Shown here: positions 9,224 through 18,902 of the stretch, in pieces
Numbering within the stretch: the first letter of the stretch is position 1
Layout: each line of letters starts with the position of its first letter
DNA from: Calothrix parasitica NIES-267
GTDB taxonomy: Bacteria; Cyanobacteriota; Cyanobacteriia; Cyanobacteriales; Nostocaceae
Assembly: GCF_002368095.1 (NCBI RefSeq)
Contig: NZ_AP018227.1
Span: 1,200,936 to 1,264,935 of the forward strand
Length of the DNA stretch: 64,000 nucleotides
Direction of reading: 5' to 3'
Translations under genes and position numbers: made by a program
The notes under the pieces: model-generated
The model's database searches: none
Seen by the model: only the letters and a program-made list of their open reading frames with translations
Told to the model about the DNA's origin: nothing

Positions 9224-9310
9224 ACCATAAATTAAGGTCGGCAAAGCAGAATTTTTCTAAATTGCTTAATGGACGATTTATATATTTATTACCACAAAAT
9301 CTATATTGTT

Positions 9311-9344
9311 AAGGGATGCAACGTGAAAGCATCCCTTATTTTTT
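9311..9344 (+). terminator. Rho-independent terminator, cassette copy 4
   Basis: AAGGGATGC (9311-9319) pairs perfectly with GCATCCCTT (9329-9337), followed by ATTTTTT. Confidence 0.8.
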
Positions 9345-9348
9345 GAGA

Positions 9349-9481
9349 ATTATAGTTTTCTACAATCTCGCTTAAAAAAACTGATAATTCTCTTTATAGT
9401 AACCTTTTACTCAAGTTTGTAGATAAGTTAAATAATTTCATAGCGACTTTGTGTAATCTAACAAATATAAGGAAGGTTTGA
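9349..9481 (+). promoter_or_regulatory. Conserved upstream regulatory cassette, copy 4
   Basis: ATTATAG-TTTT-CTACAAT (9349-9366), then TTTGTAGATAAG (9416-9427) and TAATCTAACAAATATAAGGA correspond to the elements of copies 1-3. ATG at 9482 opens a 5-codon frame (9482-9499). It precedes the small exported protein at 9552. Confidence 0.6.
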
Positions 9482-9551
9482 ATGAAAAAATATTTCTAAA
9501 ATATACCTTCTTTCAACAAATCTAATTAATCTGAATAATAAGAGGTGAATT

Positions 9552-9839
9552 ATGCAATTATCAAAGTTAAAAGTTGTGTCATTAATTACTACAACACTAA
9601 TTATTTGCCCTTCTTTTACATTGACTCAACAAGCTGTAGCCAAGCAATTCAACTCCGAACAAACGCATACTCAGTTGCAGGTTTATACCAATCCTATCTT
9701 AGCTAAAAATGGCTTAAATAAATTTATAGGAAAATTTATTATGAAGCTAATTATGAAGTTAATTACAACTCATTTATGGGCACCATTATTGGTAATAGTA
9801 ATCTGTTGTATTTTATTTGCAAGTGACGAAGAATCTTAG
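9552..9839 (+). CDS. Small exported protein with C-terminal membrane segment
   Basis: 95 residues. An N-terminal hydrophobic signal (residues 8-28) ends at QAVA-K (cleavage after Ala30). A second hydrophobic stretch near the C-terminus (LWAPLLVIVICCILFA) precedes the acidic end DEES. GAGGTGAATT before the ATG provides the ribosome-binding site. The mature product would be ~65 residues with a possible amphipathic middle (FIGKFIMKLIMKLI), which recalls small membrane-active peptides, but no family is recognised. It lies under regulatory cassette copy 4. Confidence 0.6.
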   Translation: MQLSKLKVVSLITTTLIICPSFTLTQQAVAKQFNSEQTHTQLQVYTNPILAKNGLNKFIGKFIMKLIMKLITTHLWAPLLVIVICCILFASDEES

Positions 9840-9930
9840 CATTAGATAATATTTTCGTTAAACATAATAAATATCAGTAAACCAAAGAGTTTTGCAAATG
9901 CCGAGAGAGTTGTAGCTTCCCATATATATA

Positions 9931-10203
9931 GGACTTACGCAACAAGCACATTTTTTCGTAGGTGCTGTGACATTTTTACCAATGTTGAACCTAGTAATGG
10001 GAGCATCCCAAATGTGTAAAAATATTATTTGTCATTGCGAGTGTAACGAAGTGGAACGACGCAATCGCAACGCTTTGAGATTGCTTCACTTCGTTCGCAA
10101 TGACAACCAAAATCTTGATTGTGCAAAATTGGGATGCTCCCCCTAGTAATAGACTTTATAGTGTCACGCACCACCAGAATTTTGTGACAATTGCGTAAGT
10201 TCC
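9931..10203. repeat. Nested inverted-repeat element (MITE-like, about 270 bp)
   Basis: The outer ends GGACTTACGCAA (9931) and TTGCGTAAGTTCC (to 10203) are inverted with a one-base difference. Inside, AGTAATGGGAGCATCCCAA is mirrored by TTGGGATGCTCCCCCTAGTA with a small internal indel, and the centre holds GTCATTGCGAG...AACGAAGTG mirrored by CACTTCGTTCGCAATGAC (10031-10104). There is no coding capacity. The arrangement suggests a miniature mobile element with another palindromic repeat nested at its centre. It is the only notable content of the 552-nt gap before the TpsA gene. Confidence 0.7.
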
Positions 10204-10391
10204 GTACAAAATATACCAGCAGTTAATTGTAATGTAAAAATTTGTTGAGATAAAGTGATTATCCTTGTTTTGATATCATAAAAATTATAAATAATCAACC
10301 AATAAAATCAAATTGAATGTGTGATAAATTACTGTTATTGAATAATTACTAAATTGATTTATACATAGTTACTGTTTTTCACAAATTAACT

Positions 10392-13300
10392 ATGATTAGT
10401 AAAACCAATATTAAGCAATTGCAGAATTTTAAGCTTTTGGCAATCCTCAGTTTATCTGTATTCTGGACAGTTGGATTAAATAGAAATAACGTTTTTGCTC
10501 AAAACAACATAGTACCCGATGAAACTTTAGGTAATGAAAAATCCCGTGTTGTACCTTTTGAAGGCAATAGTGCTATAGACATAATCCAAGGAGGAGCTAT
10601 AAGGGATTCTAATTTATTTCATAGCTTTCAAGAGTTTAACGTTGGTGAGGGAAGAGGAGCATATTTTTTTAGTCCTAATGCAGAGATTCAAAATATTTTG
10701 GCGCGAGTGACGGGGAGAAATCCTTCGGAAATATTAGGAGTATTAGGGACTCGCGTATTTGATGGTAGTATTTTATCAACTTCTAATGCCAATTTATTTT
10801 TGATTAATCCCAATGTAATCGTATTTGGTGAAAATGCGAGTTTGGATATAGGTGGTTCTTTTGTAGCAACTACTGCAAATGGTATTGAGTTTGGGGAGCA
10901 GGGGGTTTTTAGTGCGAGTAATCCAGAAATTCCGCGACTGCTTAATTTTAGTCCTTCGGCTTTGTTTTTTAATGCTGTTAATAATCAAGTGGGGATTCAA
11001 AATAACTCCATTGCACCCGCAGGAACAGATCCAGCAGGTTTTAACGCAGTTGGTTTACGAGTAGCAGATGGTAAGAGTTTGCTGCTGGTGGGTGGTAATG
11101 TCAGCATGGATGGTGGACAATTAAATGCTTATGGTGGGAGAGTTGAATTAGGAGGATTGGCAGCACCTGGAAATGTCAATCTTTTTGAAGAGGATAATTT
11201 GAAATTAGGATTTCCAGAAAATGTGACTCGTGCAGATGTATCGCTTACCAATCAAGCTGTTGTAAGTGTAGATGCAGATGGTGGTGGTGATATTGCTATC
11301 AATGCTCGCAATTTAGATATTTTGCAAGGAAGTAAACTTTTTGCTGGGATTGGACGAGGTTTGGGGACACCTGAAACTGTTGCGGGAGATATTACGCTTA
11401 ATGCTACTGGGGAAATTAATATTGCAGATATTGGAAGCGGTATTGGCAATATTGTCAGCTTGGATTCACAAGGCAATGGGGGAAACATTACCCTTGATGC
11501 TGGTTTGTTCAACTTAGAAGATGGCGCTCAACTTGTTGCCTCAACTTTTGGAAATGGAAACGCCGGGAATGTTACGGTAACTGCAAAAGATGCTGTTTCC
11601 CTTATCGGTGGGAATATCTTCAGCACCGTAGAAGCAGAAGGTGTGGGTAGTGGTGGCAATATTAATATTAATGCTACAACTTTAACACTACGAGATGGCG
11701 CTCAATTACTAACTAGTACTCGTGGTACATCTGATACTGATGGCGCTCAATTGCCAACTCTTACTCGCGAAACATCCGATACCCAATCAGTAGGACGGGG
11801 AAATGCAGGGAATGTGAATGTAAAAGTGACTGAGTTAGTTGATATTGCTGGAGGAAAAAACGGTTTTAACGGTGGGATTTTTAGCTCCGTAGGTACGGAT
11901 ACACAAGGCAACGGGGGAAATATTACTATTGATTCTGGTTCCTTCTTATTACGAGATGGCGCTCGACTTAATACTTCCACTTCTGGAAAAGGGAAGGCGG
12001 GGAATGTTGATGTGAGAGTAACTGATGCTGTTTCGCTGGTAGACGCTTTGATTCTCAGCACGGTGGAAGCAGGAGGTGTGGGTAAAGGTGGCAATATAGA
12101 TATTGACGCTGCAACTCTAACACTACGAGATGGCGCTCAATTATTAACTCTTACTCGTCCTGCATCTGATACCCAACCAGCAGCTAAAGGGGATTCTGGC
12201 AATGTGAATGTCAAAGTTACTGGTTCTGTTGACATTGCTGGAGAAAAAAACGGATTTCTCAGTGGAATTTTCAGTGATGTAGGTTCTAGGACAGAAGGTA
12301 ATGGAGGTAATATTGAGATTATAACAAGTTCCTTATCATTAAAGGATGGTACTTTACTAAATGCCTCAACTGGTGGACGGGGTAATGGGGGTAATGTAAG
12401 AGTAAATGCTAAAGATAACGTTTTCATTTTAGGAGCTTCTATATTAACTACAGTAGTAGCAGGAGGTGAAGGTCAGGGCGGTGATATTGATATCGATGCT
12501 GCTAACCTGTCATTACGAGATGGCGCTCAACTACTAACTGCTACCAGAGGTGGATCAACATCTCAAGAAGGAGGGAAGGGGGATGGGGGTAATGTAAATG
12601 TGAAAGTTTCTGGGTCAATTGATATTGCTGGCGTGAATAAGAATGGGCTTGCAAGTGGAATTATAAATACTGTAGACGCAGGTGCAGAGGGCAATGTAGG
12701 TAATATTAATCTTGATTCAACTTTCTTATTTTTGTTAGATAGTGCTGAATTAAATACTAGTTTTTCTGGTTCGGGAAAAGGCGGAAATATTCAAATAAAT
12801 ACTTTTGAGACAGCTTTTTTTGATGGAAGTTTAATAACAACAACACCGAACTTTGAAGCAATAGGAGATGGAGGGAATATAGATATAAATGCAAATATAA
12901 TTTCGCTTACTAATGGTACTGAAATATCTACCACTACTTTGGGCATAGGTGATGCTGGTAATATCGTTCTTAAATCAAATTCACTTGCTGCCAATAATAG
13001 TCAACTTTCTACCAGAACTTTCAGTGAAGGAAATGCAGGCGATATTTTGATAGATATGACAGATTCCATTCTAATCTCTGGAAGTTTTTTAGATAATCAA
13101 GGTTTTAGTGGGTTATTTAGCTCTTCAAATGGTTTTGGAAGTACAGGAAATATTGTAATCAATTCACCCCAAATCACCTTAGATGGTGGAAAACTCAATT
13201 CCGAATCTTTTTCCGGCGACGGCGGTAACGTCAACCTTACCAGCGATTTACTCCTCATGCGTCGCGGTGCTGAAATATCCACCAATGCTGGTATAGTTCA

Positions 13301-13859
13301 ACAAGAGGGCGACGGCGGCAATATTAACATAAATTCCAAATTCATCGTTGCTCTTCCCCAAGAAAACAGCGACATCACCGCCAATGCTTTTAGCGGTACT
13401 GGTGGAAATGTAGAAATTCTCTCCGAGGGAATCTTTGGTATCGAACCCCGCGCTCAACAAACAGATAGAAGCGATATCACAGCCAGTTCCGAATTAGGAG
13501 TTCCGGGAAATATTAATCTCACAGATCCAGATGATAGCGGTATCCGCAATAACCTCAGCGAATTACCAGACAATCAAATCGACACCAACACCATCATCGC
13601 AAATAGTTGCATTGTCCGCAGTAACGAGGAAAACGGCACTTTCTTAATTACGGGTTCAGGTGGTTTACCTCAAAATCCCAGCGATGCACCGCTTTCTAAT
13701 TATTCTACTGGTTCGATACGTTCTATACCAAGTAATTCAGAAAAATCATCAGCTTCCACTACTCGTCATACTTGGAAAATCGGCGACCCAGTTATTGAAC
13801 CGCAAGGTGTTTATAAATTACCTAACGGACAGCTTGTGTTGAGTCGCGAGTGTAATTGA
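10392..13859 (+). CDS. Filamentous-haemagglutinin-like TpsA exoprotein (two-partner secretion)
   Basis: 1155 residues. A signal peptide ends at NVFA-Q (residue 36). An N-terminal TPS secretion domain (about 37-300) carries SNLFHSFQEFNV, INPNVIVFGENASL (the usual NPNG motif reads NPNV here) and GSFVATTANGIEF. A long beta-helix of repeats of roughly 130 residues follows (GNGGNI..., GNAGNV..., LRDGAQLLT). The C-terminal tail IIANSCIVRSNEENGTF...LPNGQLVLSREC is shared with the partial gene at 1-877. Family knowledge: the protein is exported to the periplasm by Sec, recognised by a TpsB POTRA transporter and displayed at or released from the surface. The nearest TpsB (19478) looks damaged, so a partner encoded elsewhere may be needed. 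The gene has no strong Shine-Dalgarno. Confidence 0.9.
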   Translation: MISKTNIKQLQNFKLLAILSLSVFWTVGLNRNNVFAQNNIVPDETLGNEKSRVVPFEGNSAIDIIQGGAIRDSNLFHSFQEFNVGEGRGAYFFSPNAEIQNILARVTGRNPSEILGVLGTRVFDGSILSTSNANLFLINPNVIVFGENASLDIGGSFVATTANGIEFGEQGVFSASNPEIPRLLNFSPSALFFNAVNNQVGIQNNSIAPAGTDPAGFNAVGLRVADGKSLLLVGGNVSMDGGQLNAYGGRVELGGLAAPGNVNLFEEDNLKLGFPENVTRADVSLTNQAVVSVDADGGGDIAINARNLDILQGSKLFAGIGRGLGTPETVAGDITLNATGEINIADIGSGIGNIVSLDSQGNGGNITLDAGLFNLEDGAQLVASTFGNGNAGNVTVTAKDAVSLIGGNIFSTVEAEGVGSGGNININATTLTLRDGAQLLTSTRGTSDTDGAQLPTLTRETSDTQSVGRGNAGNVNVKVTELVDIAGGKNGFNGGIFSSVGTDTQGNGGNITIDSGSFLLRDGARLNTSTSGKGKAGNVDVRVTDAVSLVDALILSTVEAGGVGKGGNIDIDAATLTLRDGAQLLTLTRPASDTQPAAKGDSGNVNVKVTGSVDIAGEKNGFLSGIFSDVGSRTEGNGGNIEIITSSLSLKDGTLLNASTGGRGNGGNVRVNAKDNVFILGASILTTVVAGGEGQGGDIDIDAANLSLRDGAQLLTATRGGSTSQEGGKGDGGNVNVKVSGSIDIAGVNKNGLASGIINTVDAGAEGNVGNINLDSTFLFLLDSAELNTSFSGSGKGGNIQINTFETAFFDGSLITTTPNFEAIGDGGNIDINANIISLTNGTEISTTTLGIGDAGNIVLKSNSLAANNSQLSTRTFSEGNAGDILIDMTDSILISGSFLDNQGFSGLFSSSNGFGSTGNIVINSPQITLDGGKLNSESFSGDGGNVNLTSDLLLMRRGAEISTNAGIVQQEGDGGNININSKFIVALPQENSDITANAFSGTGGNVEILSEGIFGIEPRAQQTDRSDITASSELGVPGNINLTDPDDSGIRNNLSELPDNQIDTNTIIANSCIVRSNEENGTFLITGSGGLPQNPSDAPLSNYSTGSIRSIPSNSEKSSASTTRHTWKIGDPVIEPQGVYKLPNGQLVLSRECN

Positions 13860-13893
13860 TTATAATAAAGTCTAAATTTTTTTAATCTTACTT

Positions 13894-13926
13894 AGGGATG
13901 CTTTCTTACTGCGTCCTTTATTTTTT
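13894..13926 (+). terminator. Rho-independent terminator, cassette copy 5
   Basis: AGGGATGC...GCGTCCTT stem (one mismatch) followed by TATTTTTT, 35 nt after the TpsA stop. Confidence 0.65.
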
Positions 13927-13930
13927 GGCG

Positions 13931-14058
13931 ATTATAGTTTTCTACAATATGAGTTGAGAAAAACAACAAATCATTTCAAACAAATGTTGTATCCAAGCTT
14001 ATAGAAAAATCAAACAGTTATTTAGTTAATATCTCTAATCTAGTAAATATCAGGAACG
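13931..14058 (+). promoter_or_regulatory. Conserved upstream regulatory cassette, copy 5
   Basis: ATTATAG-TTTT-CTACAAT (13931-13948), CTTATAGAAAAATCAAACAG (13998-14017) and TCTAGTAAATATCAGGAACG match the other copies. This copy drives the metalloprotease and has no short leader frame. Confidence 0.55.
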
Positions 14059-14089
14059 AAATATTTTACTAGTAAATATGAGGTTATAT

Positions 14090-15637
14090 ATGGCAATTTC
14101 TCAAGATAAAAATCTACGCTTCACAGCTACCACAAATAAAAATAATTCTGATTTTATTACTGATGAAACCAATCCGCTTTTTCAAATTTTAGCGAACAAT
14201 AATTATTTTAGTTACACGGGAATTAGAGAAATTTTTTCTCCTACAGTAACTCTTGCAAACGATGATTCTGTATTCTCAAACATTCCCGAACAACCAATTA
14301 TTTCTAATCATTCACTGCATCATGAAGCTGTCGAACAACACGATTTAAATACAACTTGCTCCCACGAACACAATCACCATGACTCTAATAATGACTTCAC
14401 AAACCTTGGCTTAACTCCCCAAGCCGCTGCATCCTATACCAATGGAATTGAAGCATTGATAGGTGGGAAATCATGGACTAATAAAACTATCACCTATAGC
14501 TTTATGAATCAGGTTCCAGATTACTATGCTAATGATGCCGATGAACGAAATCAATTTATTGCCTTCAGTGAAACTCAACAAGCAGCAGCAAGGGCTGCTC
14601 TAGAACTTTACAGCGAAGTTTCTGGGCTAAATTTTGTTGAAGTTTCAGATGCTGGAGAGGGGGGAACTATTCAGTTTGGAACTGCGAATATGGAACATGG
14701 TAGCGCTCATGCTTACTTTCCCAGCAATAGTAGTTTAGGAGGTGATGTATGGCTAAATAATAGGGTCAGCAGTAATCTCGATTCGAGCAATGGCTCCTAT
14801 GGATTTCTTACCCTGATTCATGAAATCGGTCATGCTTTGGGATTGAAACATCCAGGTAATTACAATGCAGGTGGAGGTGGTACACCCGCTCCTTATTTAT
14901 ATCCTGAATTGGATAATTACCAATACAGCGTAATGTCTTACAACCAACATCCAGGTAGTTATGTCAATCCTCAAACACCGATGCTCTATGACATTGCTGC
15001 AATACAACATCTTTACGGCACTAATCATAATACCCGTGCGGGTAACGATACATATGCTTGGGATGCCAGTCGAGCATTTGTACATACTATTTGGGATGGT
15101 GGTGGTAACGATACGATTGATGCAAGCAATCAAGGACTTGCTGCACTCATAAATCTCAACTCCGGAAGCTTTAGTTCTATTGGTTCTCAAACACATGGAA
15201 ACTCCACTTCCAGAGCCAGCAATAATTTGGCGATCGCCTATGGAGTTACAATCGAAAATGCTGTTGGAGGCGCAGGAAATGATACTTTAATCGGTAACAG
15301 TAGCAGCAATTATCTATCTGGCAATCACGGAAATGATTATCTTGCCGGTTATGGAGGCTACGATGCGCTGATTGGGGGAAGCGGTAACGATACTTTTGCG
15401 TTGGCAGATGCTTCAAGCGTCTTCTACCAAGGAGATGGATATGCTATGATTTCGGATTTTAATTGGGAATACGACTACATTCAAGTTAGCGGTAGTAGTA
15501 ATCAATACTCTTTGGAAACTGGGAATTGGACTGGTGGCTCTGCTCTAGATACCGCTATTTACTTTGATAATGATTTGATTGGGTTAGTGAAAGACTTTGC
15601 TAACGTTAGCTTTGATAGGGATTTTGTCTTTATTTAG
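14090..15637 (+). CDS. Serralysin-type (M10) zinc metalloprotease with RTX repeats
   Basis: 515 residues from ATG 14090, chosen because TGAGG lies 5-8 nt upstream; an in-frame ATG also exists at 14078. The catalytic zinc motif HEIGHALGLKH is at about residues 244-254 and the Met-turn VMSYN at about 281, both typical of serralysins. RTX-like calcium-binding nonapeptides follow (GGAGNDTLIG, GNHGNDYLAG, GGSGNDTFAL; about 391-440). There is no Sec signal peptide, as expected for type I secretion through the C-terminal RTX region; no type I exporter genes are in the window. The N-terminal ~110 residues are poorly conserved and may be a propeptide; they contain a His-rich stretch (about 80-105). 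It shares its promoter cassette with the small exported proteins. Confidence 0.9.
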   Translation: MAISQDKNLRFTATTNKNNSDFITDETNPLFQILANNNYFSYTGIREIFSPTVTLANDDSVFSNIPEQPIISNHSLHHEAVEQHDLNTTCSHEHNHHDSNNDFTNLGLTPQAAASYTNGIEALIGGKSWTNKTITYSFMNQVPDYYANDADERNQFIAFSETQQAAARAALELYSEVSGLNFVEVSDAGEGGTIQFGTANMEHGSAHAYFPSNSSLGGDVWLNNRVSSNLDSSNGSYGFLTLIHEIGHALGLKHPGNYNAGGGGTPAPYLYPELDNYQYSVMSYNQHPGSYVNPQTPMLYDIAAIQHLYGTNHNTRAGNDTYAWDASRAFVHTIWDGGGNDTIDASNQGLAALINLNSGSFSSIGSQTHGNSTSRASNNLAIAYGVTIENAVGGAGNDTLIGNSSSNYLSGNHGNDYLAGYGGYDALIGGSGNDTFALADASSVFYQGDGYAMISDFNWEYDYIQVSGSSNQYSLETGNWTGGSALDTAIYFDNDLIGLVKDFANVSFDRDFVFI

Positions 15638-15728
15638 AGGAAAGAAATATAAATTTTTTGCAATGAAATTATCAAAATTCGTTGTACATGATATTTTGTT
15701 CTTAGATAAAAATACCTAATCAAAAGCT

Positions 15729-18700
15729 ATGCTGAATCACTACAGCTTAGTAAATTTACTTTGGCGCTCGGCACTGATTTTAAATATATCCAGTTTCACT
15801 GTGGTGTTTGGAAACAGTGCCTTTGCTCAAATTGAGCCAGATAATACCCTTGGTAGTGAAAATTCTCTTGTTAGCGATATTGATGCTTTTAATAAACGCA
15901 TTGATGGTGGTGTCAAGCTGGATGCAAATTTATTTCACAGCTTTCGAGAATTTAACGTTAGTAAGGGTAGAAGTGTTTATTTTGCCAACCCGGAAGGGGT
16001 AACGGATATATTTTCTCGCGTTACTGGTAATAATCCCTCGAATATCTTCGGAAAGTTAGGGGTTTTGGGTGATGCGAATTTATTTTTGATTAATCCTAAC
16101 GGGATTGTATTTGGTGAAAATGCGAGTTTGGATGTTAATGGTTCTTTTGTAGCGACTACTGCGAATGGGATTGAGTTTGGGAAGCAGGGTTCGTTTAGTA
16201 CGAGTAATCCTGAAATTCCGCGACTGCTTAGCGTCAATCCTTCTGCTTTGTTTTTTAATGCTGTTAACAATCAAGCGGGGATTCAGAATAATTCTGTAGC
16301 ACCCGCAGGAAAAGATCCAGCAGGTATTAATGCTTTTGGTTTACGAGTAGCGGATGGTAAAAGTTTACTGCTAGTAGGTGGCAATGTAAGTATTGATGGT
16401 GGGCAATTAAATGCTTTTGGTGGAAGAGTTGAGTTAGGAGGATTGGCAGCACCTGGAAATGTCAATCTTCTTTTTGAAGAAGATAATTTGAAATTAGCAT
16501 TTCCGGAAAATGTAGCTCGCGCAGATGTCTTGTTAACTAATCAAGCGTTTGTGAGTGTTGAAGCTGATGGTGGTGGTGATATTGCAGTCAATACTCGCAA
16601 TTTAGATATTTTACGAGGAAGTAAGCTTTCTGCTGGGATTGGGCAAGGTTTGGGTAGTTCTAAAGCTATTGCAGGAGATACAGCCATAAATCAAAGTGGA
16701 ATTAATAATCTAGTACAAGCTAGCTCCATTACTGGGGGAAATATTGTTATTGATACTAGCTCTTTAAATTTACAAGATGGCGCTCAAATTTCGTCTTCAA
16801 TTCTTGGTAATGGGAACGCTGGAAATGTGATTGTAAAAGCAAAGGAGTCTGTTTCCCTTAACAATAGTACTATTTTGAGTACCGTAGAAGCAGGTGGTAC
16901 GGGAAAAGGTGGCAATATTGATATTAGTGCTGCAACTTTGAAATTACTAGATGGCTCTCAATTACAAACCATTACTCGTGGTGCGTCTGATACGCAACCG
17001 GCAGCTAAAGGGGATGCAGGTGATATTAATCTTAAAGTTTCCGGCACTGTGGATATTTTTAGTAGCAAAGGCAAGTTTATCAGCGGACTTCTGAGTTTTG
17101 TAGAAACAGGTACGCAGGGAAATGGGGGTAATCTTAATATTGATGCAGGTTCTTTTAATTTAGGAAAAGGCTCAAGTCTTGCTGCTTCAACTCTCGGCAA
17201 TGGAAACGCTGGGAATGTAAGAATAACAGCGAATGATGCTGTTTTGCTTACAGAGGGCGATATATTCAGCACGGTGGAAGCAGGTGGTATTGGTAAAGGT
17301 GGCAATATTGATATTAATGCTGCAACTTTAACACTACGAGATGGCGCTCAATTACAAACTATTACTCGTCGTGCTTCTGATACCCAATCAGCGGGTAAAG
17401 GAGATGCAGGTAATATCAATCTCAAAGTTTCTGGTACGGTAGATATTTCTGGAAAAAAAGGCGAGTTTATCAGCGGACTTTTTAGTTTTGTGGGGACTGG
17501 AGCAGAAGGCAATGGGGGCAATATTACTGTTGATGCAGGTTCCTTTAATCTGGGACAAGGAACTAGACTTTCTGCATCAACTTCTGGAAAGGGTAATGCT
17601 GGGAATGTGGTAGTAAGTACAAAAGATGCCGTTTCACTCATAGGCGGAAATATCTTCAGTGCGGTAGAAGCAGGGGGTGTGGGTAAAGGCGGCAATATTG
17701 ATATTAATGCTGCGAATTTAACACTACGAGATGGCGCTCAATTGATAACTATTATTCGTAGTGCATCTGATACCCAACCACCAGGTAAAGGCAATGCAGG
17801 TGATATCAATCTTAAAGTCTCGGGTACGGTAGATATTGCTGGCAGAGAAGTATTTTCTAGTGGTCTTTCAAGTCTAGTGCAAGCAGGAGTAGAAGGTAAT
17901 GGAGGTGATATTACTGTTGATGCAGGTTTTTTTAGATTAACGGAAGGCGCTAGGCTTAATGCTTCTGCTTCTGGGAAAGGCAACGCTGGTAATGTGGTAG
18001 TAAAAGCAAAAGATTCTATTTTCCTTACAGGTGGGAATATCTTCAGTACGGTGGAAGCAAGGGGTGTGGGTGAAGGTGGCAATATTGATATTAATGCTGC
18101 AAACTTAACATTACGAGATGGTGCGAAACTCGCTGCTTCAACTCTTGGCAATGGGAATGCTGGGGATGTGACGATATCAGCAAAAGATACCGTTTTTATC
18201 ACAGATGGAAGCATTTTTAGCACGGTGGAAGCAGGTGGAGTAGGTGAAGGTGGCAATATTGATATTAATGCCGCGAATTTAACATTACGAAATGGCGCTC
18301 AGTTACAAACTATTACTCGCGGGGCATCTAGTACTCAACCCCCAGGTAAAGGTGATGCAGGCGATATTAATCTCAAAGTTTCTGGCACTGTAGATATTGC
18401 TGGTAAAAGAGATACAGTTATCAGTGGGATTTTCAGTTTAGTGCAAACGGGTACGGAAGGTAATGGGGGTAATATTACTGTTAATGCAGGTTCTTTAAAA
18501 TTAGGAGAGGATGCTAGCCTTTCTGCCTCAACTGCTGGAAAAGGTAATGCTGGGAATGCGAGCATAAATGTGGAAGATGCCGTTTCTCTTACAGGTGGAA
18601 GTATATTTAGTACGGTGGAAGCGGAGGGTATAGGTAAAGGCGGCGATATTAATATTAGTGCTTCAACTTTTCTACTAGAAGAAGATGCTAGGCTCGCTGC

Positions 18701-18902
18701 TTCGACTTTTGGAAATGGTAATGCTGGGAATATTAGGGTGAATACACAACATGTCGCTTTTCTCACAGGTGGGAGTATCTTCAGCGCGGTGGAAGCAGGG
18801 GGCGTAGGTAAAGGCGGCAATATTGATATTGATGCAGCAAACTTGGTACTAAAAAATGGCGCTCAACTAAGCCCAACTGGGGGGCGATGGTGGGAACATT
18901 AA
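15729..18902 (+). CDS. Filamentous-haemagglutinin-like TpsA exoprotein, frameshifted near the end
   Basis: 1057 residues before a premature stop. A signal peptide ends at SAFA-Q (residue 33). The TPS domain carries INPNGIVFGENASL and GSFVATTANGIEF, followed by long, highly similar beta-helix repeats spaced about 390 nt apart between 17.1 and 18.5 kb (GKGGNIDINAANLTLRDGAQ, SGTVDIAG). The frame ends with LSPTGGRWWEH directly after a run of six G (18879-18884). Removing one G joins the frame to the normal TpsA tail, which continues to 19434. The gene therefore reads as an off state, a recent mutation or a sequencing error. It lies directly upstream of a TpsB gene, its likely partner. Confidence 0.85.
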   Translation: MLNHYSLVNLLWRSALILNISSFTVVFGNSAFAQIEPDNTLGSENSLVSDIDAFNKRIDGGVKLDANLFHSFREFNVSKGRSVYFANPEGVTDIFSRVTGNNPSNIFGKLGVLGDANLFLINPNGIVFGENASLDVNGSFVATTANGIEFGKQGSFSTSNPEIPRLLSVNPSALFFNAVNNQAGIQNNSVAPAGKDPAGINAFGLRVADGKSLLLVGGNVSIDGGQLNAFGGRVELGGLAAPGNVNLLFEEDNLKLAFPENVARADVLLTNQAFVSVEADGGGDIAVNTRNLDILRGSKLSAGIGQGLGSSKAIAGDTAINQSGINNLVQASSITGGNIVIDTSSLNLQDGAQISSSILGNGNAGNVIVKAKESVSLNNSTILSTVEAGGTGKGGNIDISAATLKLLDGSQLQTITRGASDTQPAAKGDAGDINLKVSGTVDIFSSKGKFISGLLSFVETGTQGNGGNLNIDAGSFNLGKGSSLAASTLGNGNAGNVRITANDAVLLTEGDIFSTVEAGGIGKGGNIDINAATLTLRDGAQLQTITRRASDTQSAGKGDAGNINLKVSGTVDISGKKGEFISGLFSFVGTGAEGNGGNITVDAGSFNLGQGTRLSASTSGKGNAGNVVVSTKDAVSLIGGNIFSAVEAGGVGKGGNIDINAANLTLRDGAQLITIIRSASDTQPPGKGNAGDINLKVSGTVDIAGREVFSSGLSSLVQAGVEGNGGDITVDAGFFRLTEGARLNASASGKGNAGNVVVKAKDSIFLTGGNIFSTVEARGVGEGGNIDINAANLTLRDGAKLAASTLGNGNAGDVTISAKDTVFITDGSIFSTVEAGGVGEGGNIDINAANLTLRNGAQLQTITRGASSTQPPGKGDAGDINLKVSGTVDIAGKRDTVISGIFSLVQTGTEGNGGNITVNAGSLKLGEDASLSASTAGKGNAGNASINVEDAVSLTGGSIFSTVEAEGIGKGGDINISASTFLLEEDARLAASTFGNGNAGNIRVNTQHVAFLTGGSIFSAVEAGGVGKGGNIDIDAANLVLKNGAQLSPTGGRWWEH
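18879..18884 (+). other. G6 homopolymer at the TpsA frameshift
   Basis: With six G the frame reads TGGRWWEH and stops; with five G it reads TGGDGGNINISSKF and continues for ~180 residues. Slipped-strand mispairing at such a tract could switch the C-terminus on and off. Confidence 0.6.

Noticed and set aside
11252-12427. Several minus-strand open frames of 86-115 codons inside the TpsA gene, repeated again at 16958-18820
   Set aside because: They are antisense shadows of the Gly/Asn-rich repeats. They recur once per repeat unit and have no ribosome-binding sites.
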